Below, in pieces: positions 32,628-40,175 of a stretch of 40,181 bases of DNA; the stretch's first letter is position 1, and every line of letters begins with the position of its first letter. The DNA lies in NCBI GenBank assembly GCA_902787365.1, contig CADAGC010000006.1, forward strand, positions 1 to 40,181, in the 5' to 3' direction. Both the position numbers and the translations under genes were made by a program. Below the pieces are notes generated by a model. The model had not been told where the DNA came from, did no database searches, and saw nothing but the letters and a program-made list of their open reading frames with translations. The stretch is from an uncultured Ruminococcus sp. (lineage in GTDB: Bacteria > Bacillota > Clostridia > Oscillospirales > Ruminococcaceae).

Positions 32628-33095
32628 ATGAACGTTAGTATCTATTCAAGAGAGGCGATCGAGGCGGTGATAGCACAGGGGGATTTTCCCGAAAAAACGG
32701 CTGTCATCAGCTTTTATGACCCTGCACTCAAGCACCTTGACAAAAGCTACACTCACATTGATTACAGCGGCGTGTGCGAGAGCGTTTTTTACAGCGAGCT
32801 TGATGATCTCGACCTTTACTACCTTGCCGATAAGGGACTGACCTATGAAACGTTTTTCCCTGAGGCTGATGCTATGGCAAGGTTTATCTACGATGCTTTT
32901 GATAAGGGCATGGACATCATCTGCCAGTGCGAATACGGACAAAGCAGAAGTGCCGCCTGCGCCGCTGCGATACTTGAACATTTTTATCACACGGGCATAT
33001 CTGTGTTTGCAAATTATGATTACTACCCCAATCAGGTGGTATATCATAAGGTGTTTGATGCGCTGGAGAAGGTCAGTGGAGAAAGGAAAAGCTAA
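32628..33095 (+). CDS. dual-specificity/tyrosine phosphatase-like protein
   Basis: 155 residues from ATG after GGAGG. The motif CQCEYGQSRSAACAAAI contains a C-x5-R phosphatase P-loop (C101 to R107) followed by Ser. This is the signature of cysteine-based phosphatases in a minimal fold. Many bacterial proteins of this layout are annotated only as hypothetical; substrate unknown. A TATAAT at 32578-32583 with TGC before it probably drives it. It ends two bases from the convergent transglutaminase-like gene. Confidence 0.75.
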   Translation: MNVSIYSREAIEAVIAQGDFPEKTAVISFYDPALKHLDKSYTHIDYSGVCESVFYSELDDLDLYYLADKGLTYETFFPEADAMARFIYDAFDKGMDIICQCEYGQSRSAACAAAILEHFYHTGISVFANYDYYPNQVVYHKVFDALEKVSGERKS

Positions 33096-33097
33096 AA

Positions 33098-34015
33098 CTA
33101 TCCTGTTATCTTTATGACCTTTGCGGATCTGTTTTTGACATCATCAGGCATATGTCCGACAGTCCAGCCTTCGCCTGTGCTTTCAACATAGAAATACTTT
33201 TTGCCGTCGATCTCAAAATACGATCCGGTTATTGAGTCTTCTCCCATAATGCCGATAGCCACATGGTCATCATAATCAAGCAGACAAGTGCCGAAATTAA
33301 GCTCTCTGAGTATTCCGACAAGCAGAATGCTCGTGTCTTCGCAGTCACCTCCGAAATCATACAGCGTTTCAAGAGGATATTTGGGGAACTCTTCTTTTCC
33401 GGTCGAATCTATGTCATATACATATTTTATAGCCTGCACAAAGCTGATAGCTTCCAATGCCGTCTGGCTCCCATCATATCCGGCACCGTCAGCAAGATTT
33501 TTAAGGCTGTCGGCAATTGATTTGAGTATCTCCCGGTTGTTGCTGTCATCTATGTATTTCTGATAGTCTTTTTCGTCGTAATACCTTGCAAGCGAGTGAT
33601 AATACTCATACATATATTTATCCAGGTGCATGGTAATGGAAAAGATATGCATCTGATCGTGTGATGTCCATTCAATCTTTACATCTTTATATTCGGGCGT
33701 ATGTGTCTGCTTATAATCCGGAATGCGGTCGTCCTTGTAAATCTGTACATCTTCCTGCTCGGGAATCTCGACAGTTTTTCTTTTGGCAGTCTTTTTGGTT
33801 GTCGTTTTCTTTTTGCGTGTAGTTACTTGTGGTGCAGTTGTTTGCACAGGCTGTTCCGGCTGAACCGGTTGAGTAGTCTTTGTCTGTTTATTATCAGAAA
33901 AGAATTCTGTTTCAGGCAGGTAATCAAGAAAGCTCTCGTCAGATAGAGTAACTTGTGCATACAGCCCTAAGACCAAGACAAGTAAAACAAGCAGCAGGAT
34001 AGATCTGTTAGACAT
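33098..34015 (-). CDS. membrane-anchored transglutaminase-like cysteine protease-fold protein
   Basis: 305 residues. Residues 5-22 are an uncleaved signal anchor (ILLLVLLVLVLGLYA). Residues 42-85 are a Thr/Pro/Lys-rich linker. Residues about 120-300 hold a transglutaminase-like domain with Cys225 in FGGDCEDTS, His251 in DDHVAIGI and an acidic residue in FYVESTGEGW, the catalytic triad order. The catalytic domain is predicted outside the membrane. It follows the helicase gene by 51 bases, so the two are probably co-transcribed. Natural substrate unknown; protein cross-linking or peptide cleavage are family activities. Confidence 0.8.
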   Translation of the reverse strand: MSNRSILLLVLLVLVLGLYAQVTLSDESFLDYLPETEFFSDNKQTKTTQPVQPEQPVQTTAPQVTTRKKKTTTKKTAKRKTVEIPEQEDVQIYKDDRIPDYKQTHTPEYKDVKIEWTSHDQMHIFSITMHLDKYMYEYYHSLARYYDEKDYQKYIDDSNNREILKSIADSLKNLADGAGYDGSQTALEAISFVQAIKYVYDIDSTGKEEFPKYPLETLYDFGGDCEDTSILLVGILRELNFGTCLLDYDDHVAIGIMGEDSITGSYFEIDGKKYFYVESTGEGWTVGHMPDDVKNRSAKVIKITG

Positions 34016-34066
34016 TGATCATCATTACCTCCGTTCTAAATAATGCTTTTTGCAGAGTATATTCAG

Positions 34067-36529
34067 CTAAATATCCCTCGTATATCTGCACCCCTTAGTA
34101 TAATTTGAACACCCGTAAAACGCACCATATCTGCCGTTCTTTCTTATGACTTTTCCGCCGCATAACGGGCATTCAAATCGCTCGTTCTTCATCTCTTTTT
34201 CATACCTTTTGTGAAGCTCTGATACAAATTCCGATTCGTGATTCTCGATAGTCAGTAAGAAAGCTTTTTGCTTTGCTCTTGTAAGCGCAACATAGAAAAG
34301 CCGCCGCTCCTCTGAATAAGGATAATCGTCATGCCCCTCCAACAACAGTTTTAAAATAGGTGCGTCCTGTATCTTGCTCGGAAAGCCTGATCTGGTATTC
34401 TTGTTGTTGAGAATGAATACATAGTCTGCCTGCAACCCTTTTGATTTATGAGCAGATAAAAACTGAATCTTAAGATCGGGACGATTTGAATATCTTACAT
34501 TTACCATTCCGCATGAATTATCATATCCGTATGTCAGCATACTGTTGTCCTTGAGCATATTTGCATCATAATTGTATCTGCCTATAAGAAATACATTACT
34601 GTTCTGTGGCAGATCATTCATACGCTTTAGCATAAATTCAACTGCAAATCTTTCATTGTAGGCATTTATCTCACCCAGAGGAAAGCCATTGCCGACGTTT
34701 TTAGCTTTTATTTCCTTTTTTATCTGCATAGGGTTTTGCATAATAAATCCGCCTGAGATTTCTATCAGAGTTTTAGGAAATCTGTATGTTGTCTCGATCT
34801 TGCTTTTTTCGGTTGCACCCCAGAATCTTTCAAAGTCTATTATATACCCAATGTCACTTCCTGCAAATCTGTAAATGCTCTGCCAGTCATCACCTACACA
34901 AAACAGCTTGTAATAGTTTGAATCTCTGAGAGCCTTTAAAAGATTGAACCTTGACTTTGCAAGATCCTGGTATTCATCAACTATCACATATTTGTAAGGG
35001 TTGTTGTATTTGCCCTGTCTTACATACTCTGCCGCAAGGTTTATCATATCGTTGAAATCTATCTGACCATTCTTTTGCAGATAATCATTGTAAGCATTAT
35101 ATATCGGCTCGATAAGATCAAGGATCATCTCGTTGATTTTGCAAAACGGCGAATTGCGGTTCAATTCTCTTACGGTAGCTACTGTATAATTGTTGCTCTT
35201 TATAAGGTTGATAACAGTTGCGAACAGCTCGTATATACCGCCAAGAACATTGTTATCTTTGGTCGTTTCCTCCCAAACTTTATCAAGAGGCTTTTCTTCA
35301 AGTACGACTCCGCATTCTGTCAGCTTTTTTCTTAATGAATCAAGAAGTATGTCCTCCATTTTCTCATAGGCATACACTTCTATCATCTTTGTGTTGTTCT
35401 GTTTGTGAAGCTCACGCTTCCACGCAATAGATTCATTATATGTCTGTGAAGCAGTTTTTCCGAGTGCCGCACTAAAATATGCAGGCACTTCGTTTTTTCT
35501 GTTTATACCAAAGTATTCAATGTAAATATCATGATCGGGCAAATAGAAATCAGGATGATACTGTCTGTGCTCTATATCTGCGGTATCGAATTTATATGCC
35601 TGTTCATATACATAATTAACTCCGTTGAGTGTAAGGAAATTTGCAATGTCCATCTCACCATAGCTTTTGACTGTTTCACCGTTTATGGTGGTTGGTGGAT
35701 TTAAACGCAGGTATTCATTGTATTCTCTTTCGTTATTGAATGAGAATTCTGATCTGTAAAGCACTCTGTAAAAGTTTATGTACCTGAGCATCAGCTCCAT
35801 ATATGCTCTGTCATTCAGCAGACGAGCAATGGTTTCTTTTATAAACTTGCTCATTTGCAGATCACAGATGTCGGGCTTTTTCCCTTGCACAGATGCAATT
35901 ATATTCAGCCCCAATTTGTGAAAAGTCGAAGCATCAATAGACTTGCCGGTCTCATTATTTATCCTAATGTTCATTTCAGATGCAGACGCATTTGTAAATG
36001 AAAGCACCAGTATATCTTCGGGCAAGCATATGCCTGATAAAAGCATATACTTTATCCTGCCGACAACAGTTGTGGTCTTGCCTGTTCCGGCACCGGCAAT
36101 AACAAGGTGATTGTTTGCGTCTTTTATAATGCACATAAGCTGCTGCCTGTCAAGAGGCTTGCCTTCGACGTTACCTATAAGAGCACTCGCAGCAGCTATT
36201 TTCTTTTCTAATACTGCCGTGTTATGCTTTGCAACTTTTCCTCGAAAAGTATCGGTTTCATTTTTGAGCTTGGCGTGTTCTGTAACAAGTGTCTCGTAAT
36301 TCTGAGCTTTCCTTAATATTAAACTGCTTTCCGATACAGTTATAAGCGCCTGTTTCATGTTTTCGTGTATGTATCTTGCACGCTCAGGAATAATCTCTTT
36401 ATCTTTATCATCAAAGATCTTAGCTGTATTTTCAAGTGTGCTGCGGCACAGGGATATTTTATTATTGCAGTCATCTTCTCTTTGTTTTATCTTGTTACGA
36501 TGTTTTTCTATGCGTTTTTTTATTAACAC
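34067..36529 (-). CDS. UvrD/Rep superfamily I helicase (helicase IV-like) with C-terminal zinc finger
   Basis: 820 residues from GTG 36529, 9 bases after AGGAGG. Residues 1-110 are coiled coil. Q-motif DRQQ (127-130), Walker A GAGTGKT (146-152) and LSFTNASASEM mark domain 1A. An insertion at about 285-400 has E292, PDF (326-328) and IEYFG (337-341), a PD-(D/E)XK-like pattern known from helicase-IV-type proteins. VDEYQD, GDDWQSIYRF, AHKSKGLQADYVF and VALTRAKQ complete the helicase. The last 35 residues form a four-cysteine topoisomerase-type zinc finger (CPLCGG, CSNYTKGC). It unwinds DNA; in a mobile element it may serve defence or element maintenance. Confidence 0.9.
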   Translation of the reverse strand: MLIKKRIEKHRNKIKQREDDCNNKISLCRSTLENTAKIFDDKDKEIIPERARYIHENMKQALITVSESSLILRKAQNYETLVTEHAKLKNETDTFRGKVAKHNTAVLEKKIAAASALIGNVEGKPLDRQQLMCIIKDANNHLVIAGAGTGKTTTVVGRIKYMLLSGICLPEDILVLSFTNASASEMNIRINNETGKSIDASTFHKLGLNIIASVQGKKPDICDLQMSKFIKETIARLLNDRAYMELMLRYINFYRVLYRSEFSFNNEREYNEYLRLNPPTTINGETVKSYGEMDIANFLTLNGVNYVYEQAYKFDTADIEHRQYHPDFYLPDHDIYIEYFGINRKNEVPAYFSAALGKTASQTYNESIAWKRELHKQNNTKMIEVYAYEKMEDILLDSLRKKLTECGVVLEEKPLDKVWEETTKDNNVLGGIYELFATVINLIKSNNYTVATVRELNRNSPFCKINEMILDLIEPIYNAYNDYLQKNGQIDFNDMINLAAEYVRQGKYNNPYKYVIVDEYQDLAKSRFNLLKALRDSNYYKLFCVGDDWQSIYRFAGSDIGYIIDFERFWGATEKSKIETTYRFPKTLIEISGGFIMQNPMQIKKEIKAKNVGNGFPLGEINAYNERFAVEFMLKRMNDLPQNSNVFLIGRYNYDANMLKDNSMLTYGYDNSCGMVNVRYSNRPDLKIQFLSAHKSKGLQADYVFILNNKNTRSGFPSKIQDAPILKLLLEGHDDYPYSEERRLFYVALTRAKQKAFLLTIENHESEFVSELHKRYEKEMKNERFECPLCGGKVIRKNGRYGAFYGCSNYTKGCRYTRDI

Positions 36530-36593
36530 ATCCGGCAGCCTCCTGTGGATATATAATTATTCTAACGCCTTGATTATTTAGCATCTTTATTCA

Positions 36594-36622
36594 ATTATAC
36601 AGCACAAATTATAAAAAGGCAA
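36594..36622 (-). promoter_or_regulatory. promoter of the helicase operon
   Basis: On the minus strand TTGCCT (36617-36622), 17 bases, TATAAT (36594-36599), about 65 bases before the GTG start. Confidence 0.65.
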
Positions 36623-36860
36623 TACCTTACTTTTTGTATAGCAATCTTTCTTTTAATCCGATACACCTAATGTGTGTGCTTGACAAACATCTTTTATAAT
36701 ACAATATGGATATAGGCAAATCGTAGGATCTCAAAGAGTTCTTCGGTTTGCTTTTTTATTATTCCTTAGTAATACTTGATGACTATTGAGGGAAGTTATT
36801 TGGTGATAAGAATCTTTCTGTATAATCCTCACAAGAATGCCCACCCCAATCCAAACAACA

Positions 36861-37240
36861 TCACCAAAAAAGGTTACAATCTAATCGACCGCTGTAAAAA
36901 AAGCCTGCCCTATAAAATATGTCAATCATAGGCCCCCATACAACACTCGCCTTATGCAATTCAGAGAATATATTTCGAGTAGCCTCATTTTCACTTAAAA
37001 ATATGCCACATTCTGTAGTGTCTTATGAAGGCTATGTTGCACTATCTACTTCCTGCATATATTTTGCAATAAATTCACACCAACACACTTGCCCTTTGTG
37101 CAATCCTACGATTCTTTCAAAAGCCCAATAACTTTTCCGCTCGTCATTCAGAATTAACTTATGAAAGGCACATATTTCTTCCTGCCTCGCCAGCAGGAGA
37201 AAAAGTGCATTGTCACACACCCAAACCGTCCAGACCCGAA
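36861..37240 (-). pseudogene. possible decayed ORF with in-frame stops
   Basis: One minus-strand frame reads KSYWAFERIVGLHKGQVCW, then two stops about three codons apart near 37025-37034. It then continues in the same frame as ECGIFLSENEATRNIFSEL, through VVWGPMIDIFYRAGFFY to a stop at 36861. The composition is protein-like on both sides of the stops. No start, ribosome site or family could be identified. This is the only sign of coding in the 766-base gap between the helicase and the excisionase-like gene. Confidence 0.35.
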
Positions 37241-37295
37241 AGGAGGAAAAGACAGCGTACATTAAAACCATACAAAACAAAAATCAGAGAGGAGA

Positions 37296-37595
37296 ATGAC
37301 ATTTGAATTTAACAGAAAAAAACAGATCATCTCGCAGGTAGTCCTGCTATTGGAGCAGCTTATCGAATCGCAGTCGCCTGAGCCTGCGCCGCAGTCTGTA
37401 CTGACCGAAACTCAGCCGGTTGAAATGCTCACAGTCAAAGAGTGTGCCGCACTTGTAAACGGCTTATCAGAAAACACAGTTCGTCAGCTTGTTGCACAAG
37501 GAAAGATTGCTTATGTCCGTGCAGGCAGCGGTGTGAGGGGGAAGATATTGGTGAGCAAAGCAAGCCTACTTGAATATTTAGGTATTGCAAGTTGA
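37296..37595 (+). CDS. excisionase-like helix-turn-helix protein
   Basis: 99 residues from ATG 37296 with AGAGAGGAG just upstream. Residues about 44-99 are a MerR/excisionase-type DNA-binding domain: MLTVKECAALVNGLSENTVRQLVAQGKIAYVRAG, ending in a LVSKASLLEYLG helix. The N-terminal 40 residues are a helix and linker. Position upstream of mobC-like and integrase genes fits an excisionase or directionality factor, though HTH_17 proteins also regulate transcription. Confidence 0.7.
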   Translation: MTFEFNRKKQIISQVVLLLEQLIESQSPEPAPQSVLTETQPVEMLTVKECAALVNGLSENTVRQLVAQGKIAYVRAGSGVRGKILVSKASLLEYLGIAS

Positions 37596-37832
37596 TAGAA
37601 AAACAATAGCCTTATCGGGCAAGCAGAGATAATTCGTGTAAATGCGTTTTTTGCAATACTTGTTTTCACCATAGGAAGCAAGTATAGAAAGTGCCGTATT
37701 ATTTGCCACTTTCTTCCAAATCGGTGTGTTACCCCTCCGATATGGTTGTTAAGGGAATCCGATGCCCTTAACACACATCTCTCTCATACGAGAGGAAAAC
37801 AATCATAATAAAAACAGCGAGAAGATTATAAA

Positions 37833-38174
37833 ATGGCAAGAAAATATAAACAGGTACACCGCAAGGAGATAGATTTTTCACTCGAAGACTGGGCAGAGGT
37901 CGAGCGCAGAGCTGCTGCCTGTCATATGAAAACCGGTACATATCTCAGGCGCATAGCTGTTACAGGAAACGTGATGTGTATGAATATGAAAGAGTTAGCG
38001 CCCTTGATAAATGGTATGCGAATCATCAATAACAATATAAACCAGATAGCAAGGAAAGCCAATGAAACAAACAATATCTATGCGGAGGATCTCCGCAGAA
38101 TAAAGCAAGATCACGAAGAGCTTTGTCATATGGTAACGAGGTTTATTACCTCGGCACATTGGGAAAAGGTGTGA
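37833..38174 (+). CDS. MobC-like relaxosome protein
   Basis: 113 residues. The N-terminal part EIDFSLEDWAEVERRAAACHMKTGTYLRR is a ribbon-helix-helix-like region and the segment PLINGMRIINNNINQIARKANE is the MobC family signature. MobC proteins help a relaxase open the transfer origin. No relaxase gene is present nearby, so the element may rely on one supplied by another element, or this gene is left over. An origin of transfer may lie in 37596-37832, where only weak hairpins were seen. Confidence 0.78.
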   Translation: MARKYKQVHRKEIDFSLEDWAEVERRAAACHMKTGTYLRRIAVTGNVMCMNMKELAPLINGMRIINNNINQIARKANETNNIYAEDLRRIKQDHEELCHMVTRFITSAHWEKV

Positions 38175-38227
38175 GGGATATTTATAGAAGCACGTCATAA
38201 AAAAAGTAGAGCAAAAAGTATAGGCTT

Positions 38228-38313
38228 CCCTTGTACATAAAATTATTACAGATTTAACGCAATTTCGTCTTGCTTTAAATTGTGAGGCGATTTATAATTA
38301 AGGTGTACAAGGG
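38228..38313. promoter_or_regulatory. inverted repeat bracketing the integrase promoter
   Basis: CCCTTGTACA (38228-38237) and TGTACAAGGG (38304-38313) are perfect 10-base inverted repeats. The right arm covers the expected transcription start. Possible repressor or excisionase site. Confidence 0.5.
38270..38298 (+). promoter_or_regulatory. promoter of the integrase gene
   Basis: TTGCTT (38270-38275), 17 bases, TATAAT (38293-38298). The AAAGGAGG ribosome site lies just before ATG 38347. Confidence 0.7.
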
Positions 38314-38346
38314 TATGCCAAATACACATCTCAAAGGAGGATATAA

Positions 38347-39642
38347 ATGGCTACCATAAGAAAAAGAGGAAATACATATCAGATCAGAGTCAGTTGCGGA
38401 TATGATGTAAATGGAGATCAGGTCATACAAACTATGACATGGAAGCCCGACGAGGGAATGTCAAAGAAGCAGATTGAAAAAGAACTGAATCGTCAGGCAG
38501 TAATGTTTGAGGAAGATGTTATGGGCGGACAAGTGACCGTAACAAAAAAGTTTCAGACGTTTGCTAAGGAATGGTTCAAGGAGTATGCAGAGATCAAGCT
38601 AAAAACGCAGACGCTGCGCAATTATCATAATTATGAAAAGCGTACATATGAAGCGCTTGGACATCTGCGAATGGACAAAATAACACCTCGGACAATACAG
38701 AAGTTTGTCAGCGACTTGTGCAGCGCTAAGAAATACAATTCAAAAGGCGAAGTAACAGGAACTCTGTCACCAAAAACAGTCAAGCATTACATTTATTTCA
38801 TTTCAAGCATATTTGACTATGCCGTAAAAATGCAGCTTGTAAAGGACAATCCCTGCCGGAATGTAACGCTCCCGACGCAGGAGGACAAAGAACGTGACAT
38901 TTATACTCTCGAAGAGGTGCAAAAAATGCTCTCCCTTTTTGAAAAGGAGAGCGAGGCGAATTATAAATACACTATATTCTTTACTCTTGCAGCATTCACC
39001 GGACTCAGGCGAGGCGAGCTTCTCGGACTTGAATGGAAAGATTTTGACTGGGACACCCGCCTTATGAAAGTAGTCAGGACATCGGAATGGACAAAGGAAA
39101 AGGGCATTTATACAGATACCCCTAAAACAAAATCAAGTCGAAGAGTCCTGAAACTGCCGTCTGATCTCTGTACAAAGCTGAAAGAATACAAGCAATGGCA
39201 GGACAACTACAAAGCAAGCATAGGGAATAAGTGGGTAGAAAATGACAGACTATTCACCAAGTGGAACGGTGAGCCTATGGGTATGCGCTCGCCATACAAA
39301 TACTATGAAAAGTTCTGCAAGCGCACAGGGATGCGGTTCGTTAACATTCATTCTTTCCGTCATTTCAATGCTACGGCTATGATCCTAAACGGCATAGATG
39401 TCAAGACCGTGCAAACGTGTTTGGGCCACAATGATGCGAACACAACGCTTTCTATATATGCTCATTCATTCCAGGAAGCTCAGGCTCATGCTATGGACAG
39501 TGTTGCGAACAGCATCTACGGGAAAATCAATCCGACAAATATTCAGTCAGAACAGAGCGACGCAAACTGCGTAAAACAACGTTTTCAGATCAAAGTCACA
39601 ACAAATAAAGGACAAGTAAAGGACAACACAGAAAATGCGTAA
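38347..39642 (+). CDS. int: tyrosine recombinase / integrase
   Basis: 431 residues. Residues 1-65 are an arm-binding domain (AP2-like, MATIRKRGNTYQIRVSCGYD). Residues 68-175 are the core-binding SAM-like domain. Residues 185-385 are the catalytic domain with Arg in FTGLRRGEL, Lys in TPKTKSSRR, HSFRH (H335, R338), LGHND (H361) and the nucleophile Y371 in SIYAH. All catalytic residues are intact, so the element may still be mobile. The protein resembles Tn916-type integrases. The last codons encode the arm-site repeat (39604-39626), and the gene ends 51 bases from the tRNA-Trp attachment site. Confidence 0.94.
   Translation: MATIRKRGNTYQIRVSCGYDVNGDQVIQTMTWKPDEGMSKKQIEKELNRQAVMFEEDVMGGQVTVTKKFQTFAKEWFKEYAEIKLKTQTLRNYHNYEKRTYEALGHLRMDKITPRTIQKFVSDLCSAKKYNSKGEVTGTLSPKTVKHYIYFISSIFDYAVKMQLVKDNPCRNVTLPTQEDKERDIYTLEEVQKMLSLFEKESEANYKYTIFFTLAAFTGLRRGELLGLEWKDFDWDTRLMKVVRTSEWTKEKGIYTDTPKTKSSRRVLKLPSDLCTKLKEYKQWQDNYKASIGNKWVENDRLFTKWNGEPMGMRSPYKYYEKFCKRTGMRFVNIHSFRHFNATAMILNGIDVKTVQTCLGHNDANTTLSIYAHSFQEAQAHAMDSVANSIYGKINPTNIQSEQSDANCVKQRFQIKVTTNKGQVKDNTENA
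39604..39626 (+). repeat. candidate integrase arm-type site, right
   Basis: 23 bases identical to 25831-25853, with two TAAAGGACAA copies, lying inside the 3' end of the integrase gene and 66 bases from the attachment site. Confidence 0.6.
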
Positions 39643-39646
39643 AAGC

Positions 39647-39685
39647 AAAATCTCGCAAACCACGTATTTACGTGATTTGCGAGAT
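39647..39685 (-). terminator. element-borne terminator serving the tRNA array
   Basis: ATCTCGCAAA (39650-39659) pairs with TTTGCGAGAT (39676-39685), with an inner ACGT/ACGT stem. The T-rich tract (TTTTGCTTTT) is on the minus-strand side only, so it stops the leftward tRNA transcript rather than the integrase mRNA. Confidence 0.7.
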
Positions 39686-39692
39686 CATGATC

Positions 39693-39715
39693 TGGCAGGG
39701 GCAGAAGGGATCGAA
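39693..39715. other. attachment site, tRNA-proximal end
   Basis: 23-base repeat of 25693-25715 forming the 3' end of the intact tRNA-Trp gene. Confidence 0.9.
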
Positions 39716-39768
39716 CCCTCGGCACGCGGTTTTGGAGACCGCTGCTCTACCGGCTGAGCTATACCCCT
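39693..39768 (-). tRNA. tRNA-Trp(CCA)
   Basis: 76 bases with encoded CCA, G73, acceptor AGGGGTA/TGCCCCT and anticodon loop CTCCAAA. Last tRNA after the rRNA operon and the insertion target of the element, which rebuilt its 3' end. Confidence 0.93.
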
Positions 39769-39776
39769 AAATTAAA

Positions 39777-39853
39777 TGGTGGACCATCAGGGACTCGAAC
39801 CCCGGACCAACCGGTTATGAGCCGGTTGCTCTAACCAACTGAGCTAATGGTCC
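39777..39853 (-). tRNA. tRNA-Met(CAT) (or tRNA-Ile2 with modified CAT)
   Basis: 77 bases with encoded CCA, acceptor GGACCAT/ATGGTCC and loop CTCATAA. Not an initiator type. Sequence alone does not separate elongator Met from lysidine-modified Ile2; the GGACC start and GGCTCATAACC arm resemble bacterial Ile2. Confidence 0.85.
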
Positions 39854-39871
39854 ACATTTAAATATTAAATA

Positions 39872-39898
39872 ATCACGCCCCTGGTCAAGAGGCGTGAT
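39872..39898 (-). other. hairpin between tRNA genes
   Basis: ATCACGCC (39872-39879) pairs with GGCGTGAT (39891-39898). On the minus strand an AT-rich tract follows. It may be a processing site or partial terminator within the tRNA array. Confidence 0.45.
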
Positions 39899-39900
39899 CA

Positions 39901-39975
39901 TGGTGACCCGTGCGAGAATCGAACTCGCGTTACCGGCGTGAGAGGCCGGTGTCTTAACCGCTTGACCAACGGGCC
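39901..39975 (-). tRNA. tRNA-Glu(CTC)
   Basis: 75 bases with encoded CCA, acceptor GGCCCGT/ACGGGTC, and anticodon arm CCGGC/GCCGG with loop CTCTCAC. Regular cloverleaf. Confidence 0.9.
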
Positions 39976-39979
39976 AAAA

Positions 39980-40055
39980 TGGTGCACCATCGGGGGCTCG
40001 AACCCAGGACCCACTGATTAAGAGTCAGTTGCTCTACCAACTGAGCTAATGGTGC
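39980..40055 (-). tRNA. tRNA-Lys(CTT)
   Basis: 76 bases with encoded CCA, acceptor GCACCAT/ATGGTGC and loop CTCTTAA. Lies directly after the 5S rRNA gene. Confidence 0.93.
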
Positions 40056-40061
40056 ATATTC

Positions 40062-40175
40062 CGGCGACTACCTATTTTACCAGGCCGTTGCCAGCCAAGT
40101 ATCGTCGGCGTAGATGAGCTTAACTTCTGTGTTCGGCATGGGAACAGGTGGGACCTCATCGCTATCGTCACCGAA
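40062..40175 (-). rRNA. rrf: 5S ribosomal RNA
   Basis: The minus strand carries the 5S core GTCCCACCTGTTCCCATGCC, then GAACACAGAAGTTAAGC and a final GGTAGTCGCCGG pairing with the start CGGTGACGAT. Ends are estimated to within a few bases. The 23S and 16S genes would lie beyond the right edge. Confidence 0.92.

Larger units (their letters stand above)
25693..39715. mobile_element. 14.0-kb integrative element in tRNA-Trp
   Basis: The evidence is a 23-bp direct repeat at both ends, an intact tRNA-Trp at the right end, and a tyrosine integrase gene ending 51 bases from that tRNA. A second 23-bp repeat lies just inside both ends, and MobC-like and excisionase-like genes sit beside the integrase. 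Cargo genes are more AT-rich than the flanking chromosome. No relaxase, coupling protein or type IV secretion gene is present, so it is at most a mobilisable element or island. No phage structural genes are present. Confidence 0.85.

Noticed and set aside
36680-36708. TTGACA box suggesting a plus-strand promoter
   Set aside because: The nearby TATAAT and TACAAT hexamers are at 9- and 14-base spacings, too short, and no gene follows.
36919-37131. Plus-strand 70-codon open frame
   Set aside because: No ribosome site, and it mirrors the decayed minus-strand frame, whose reading is more protein-like.
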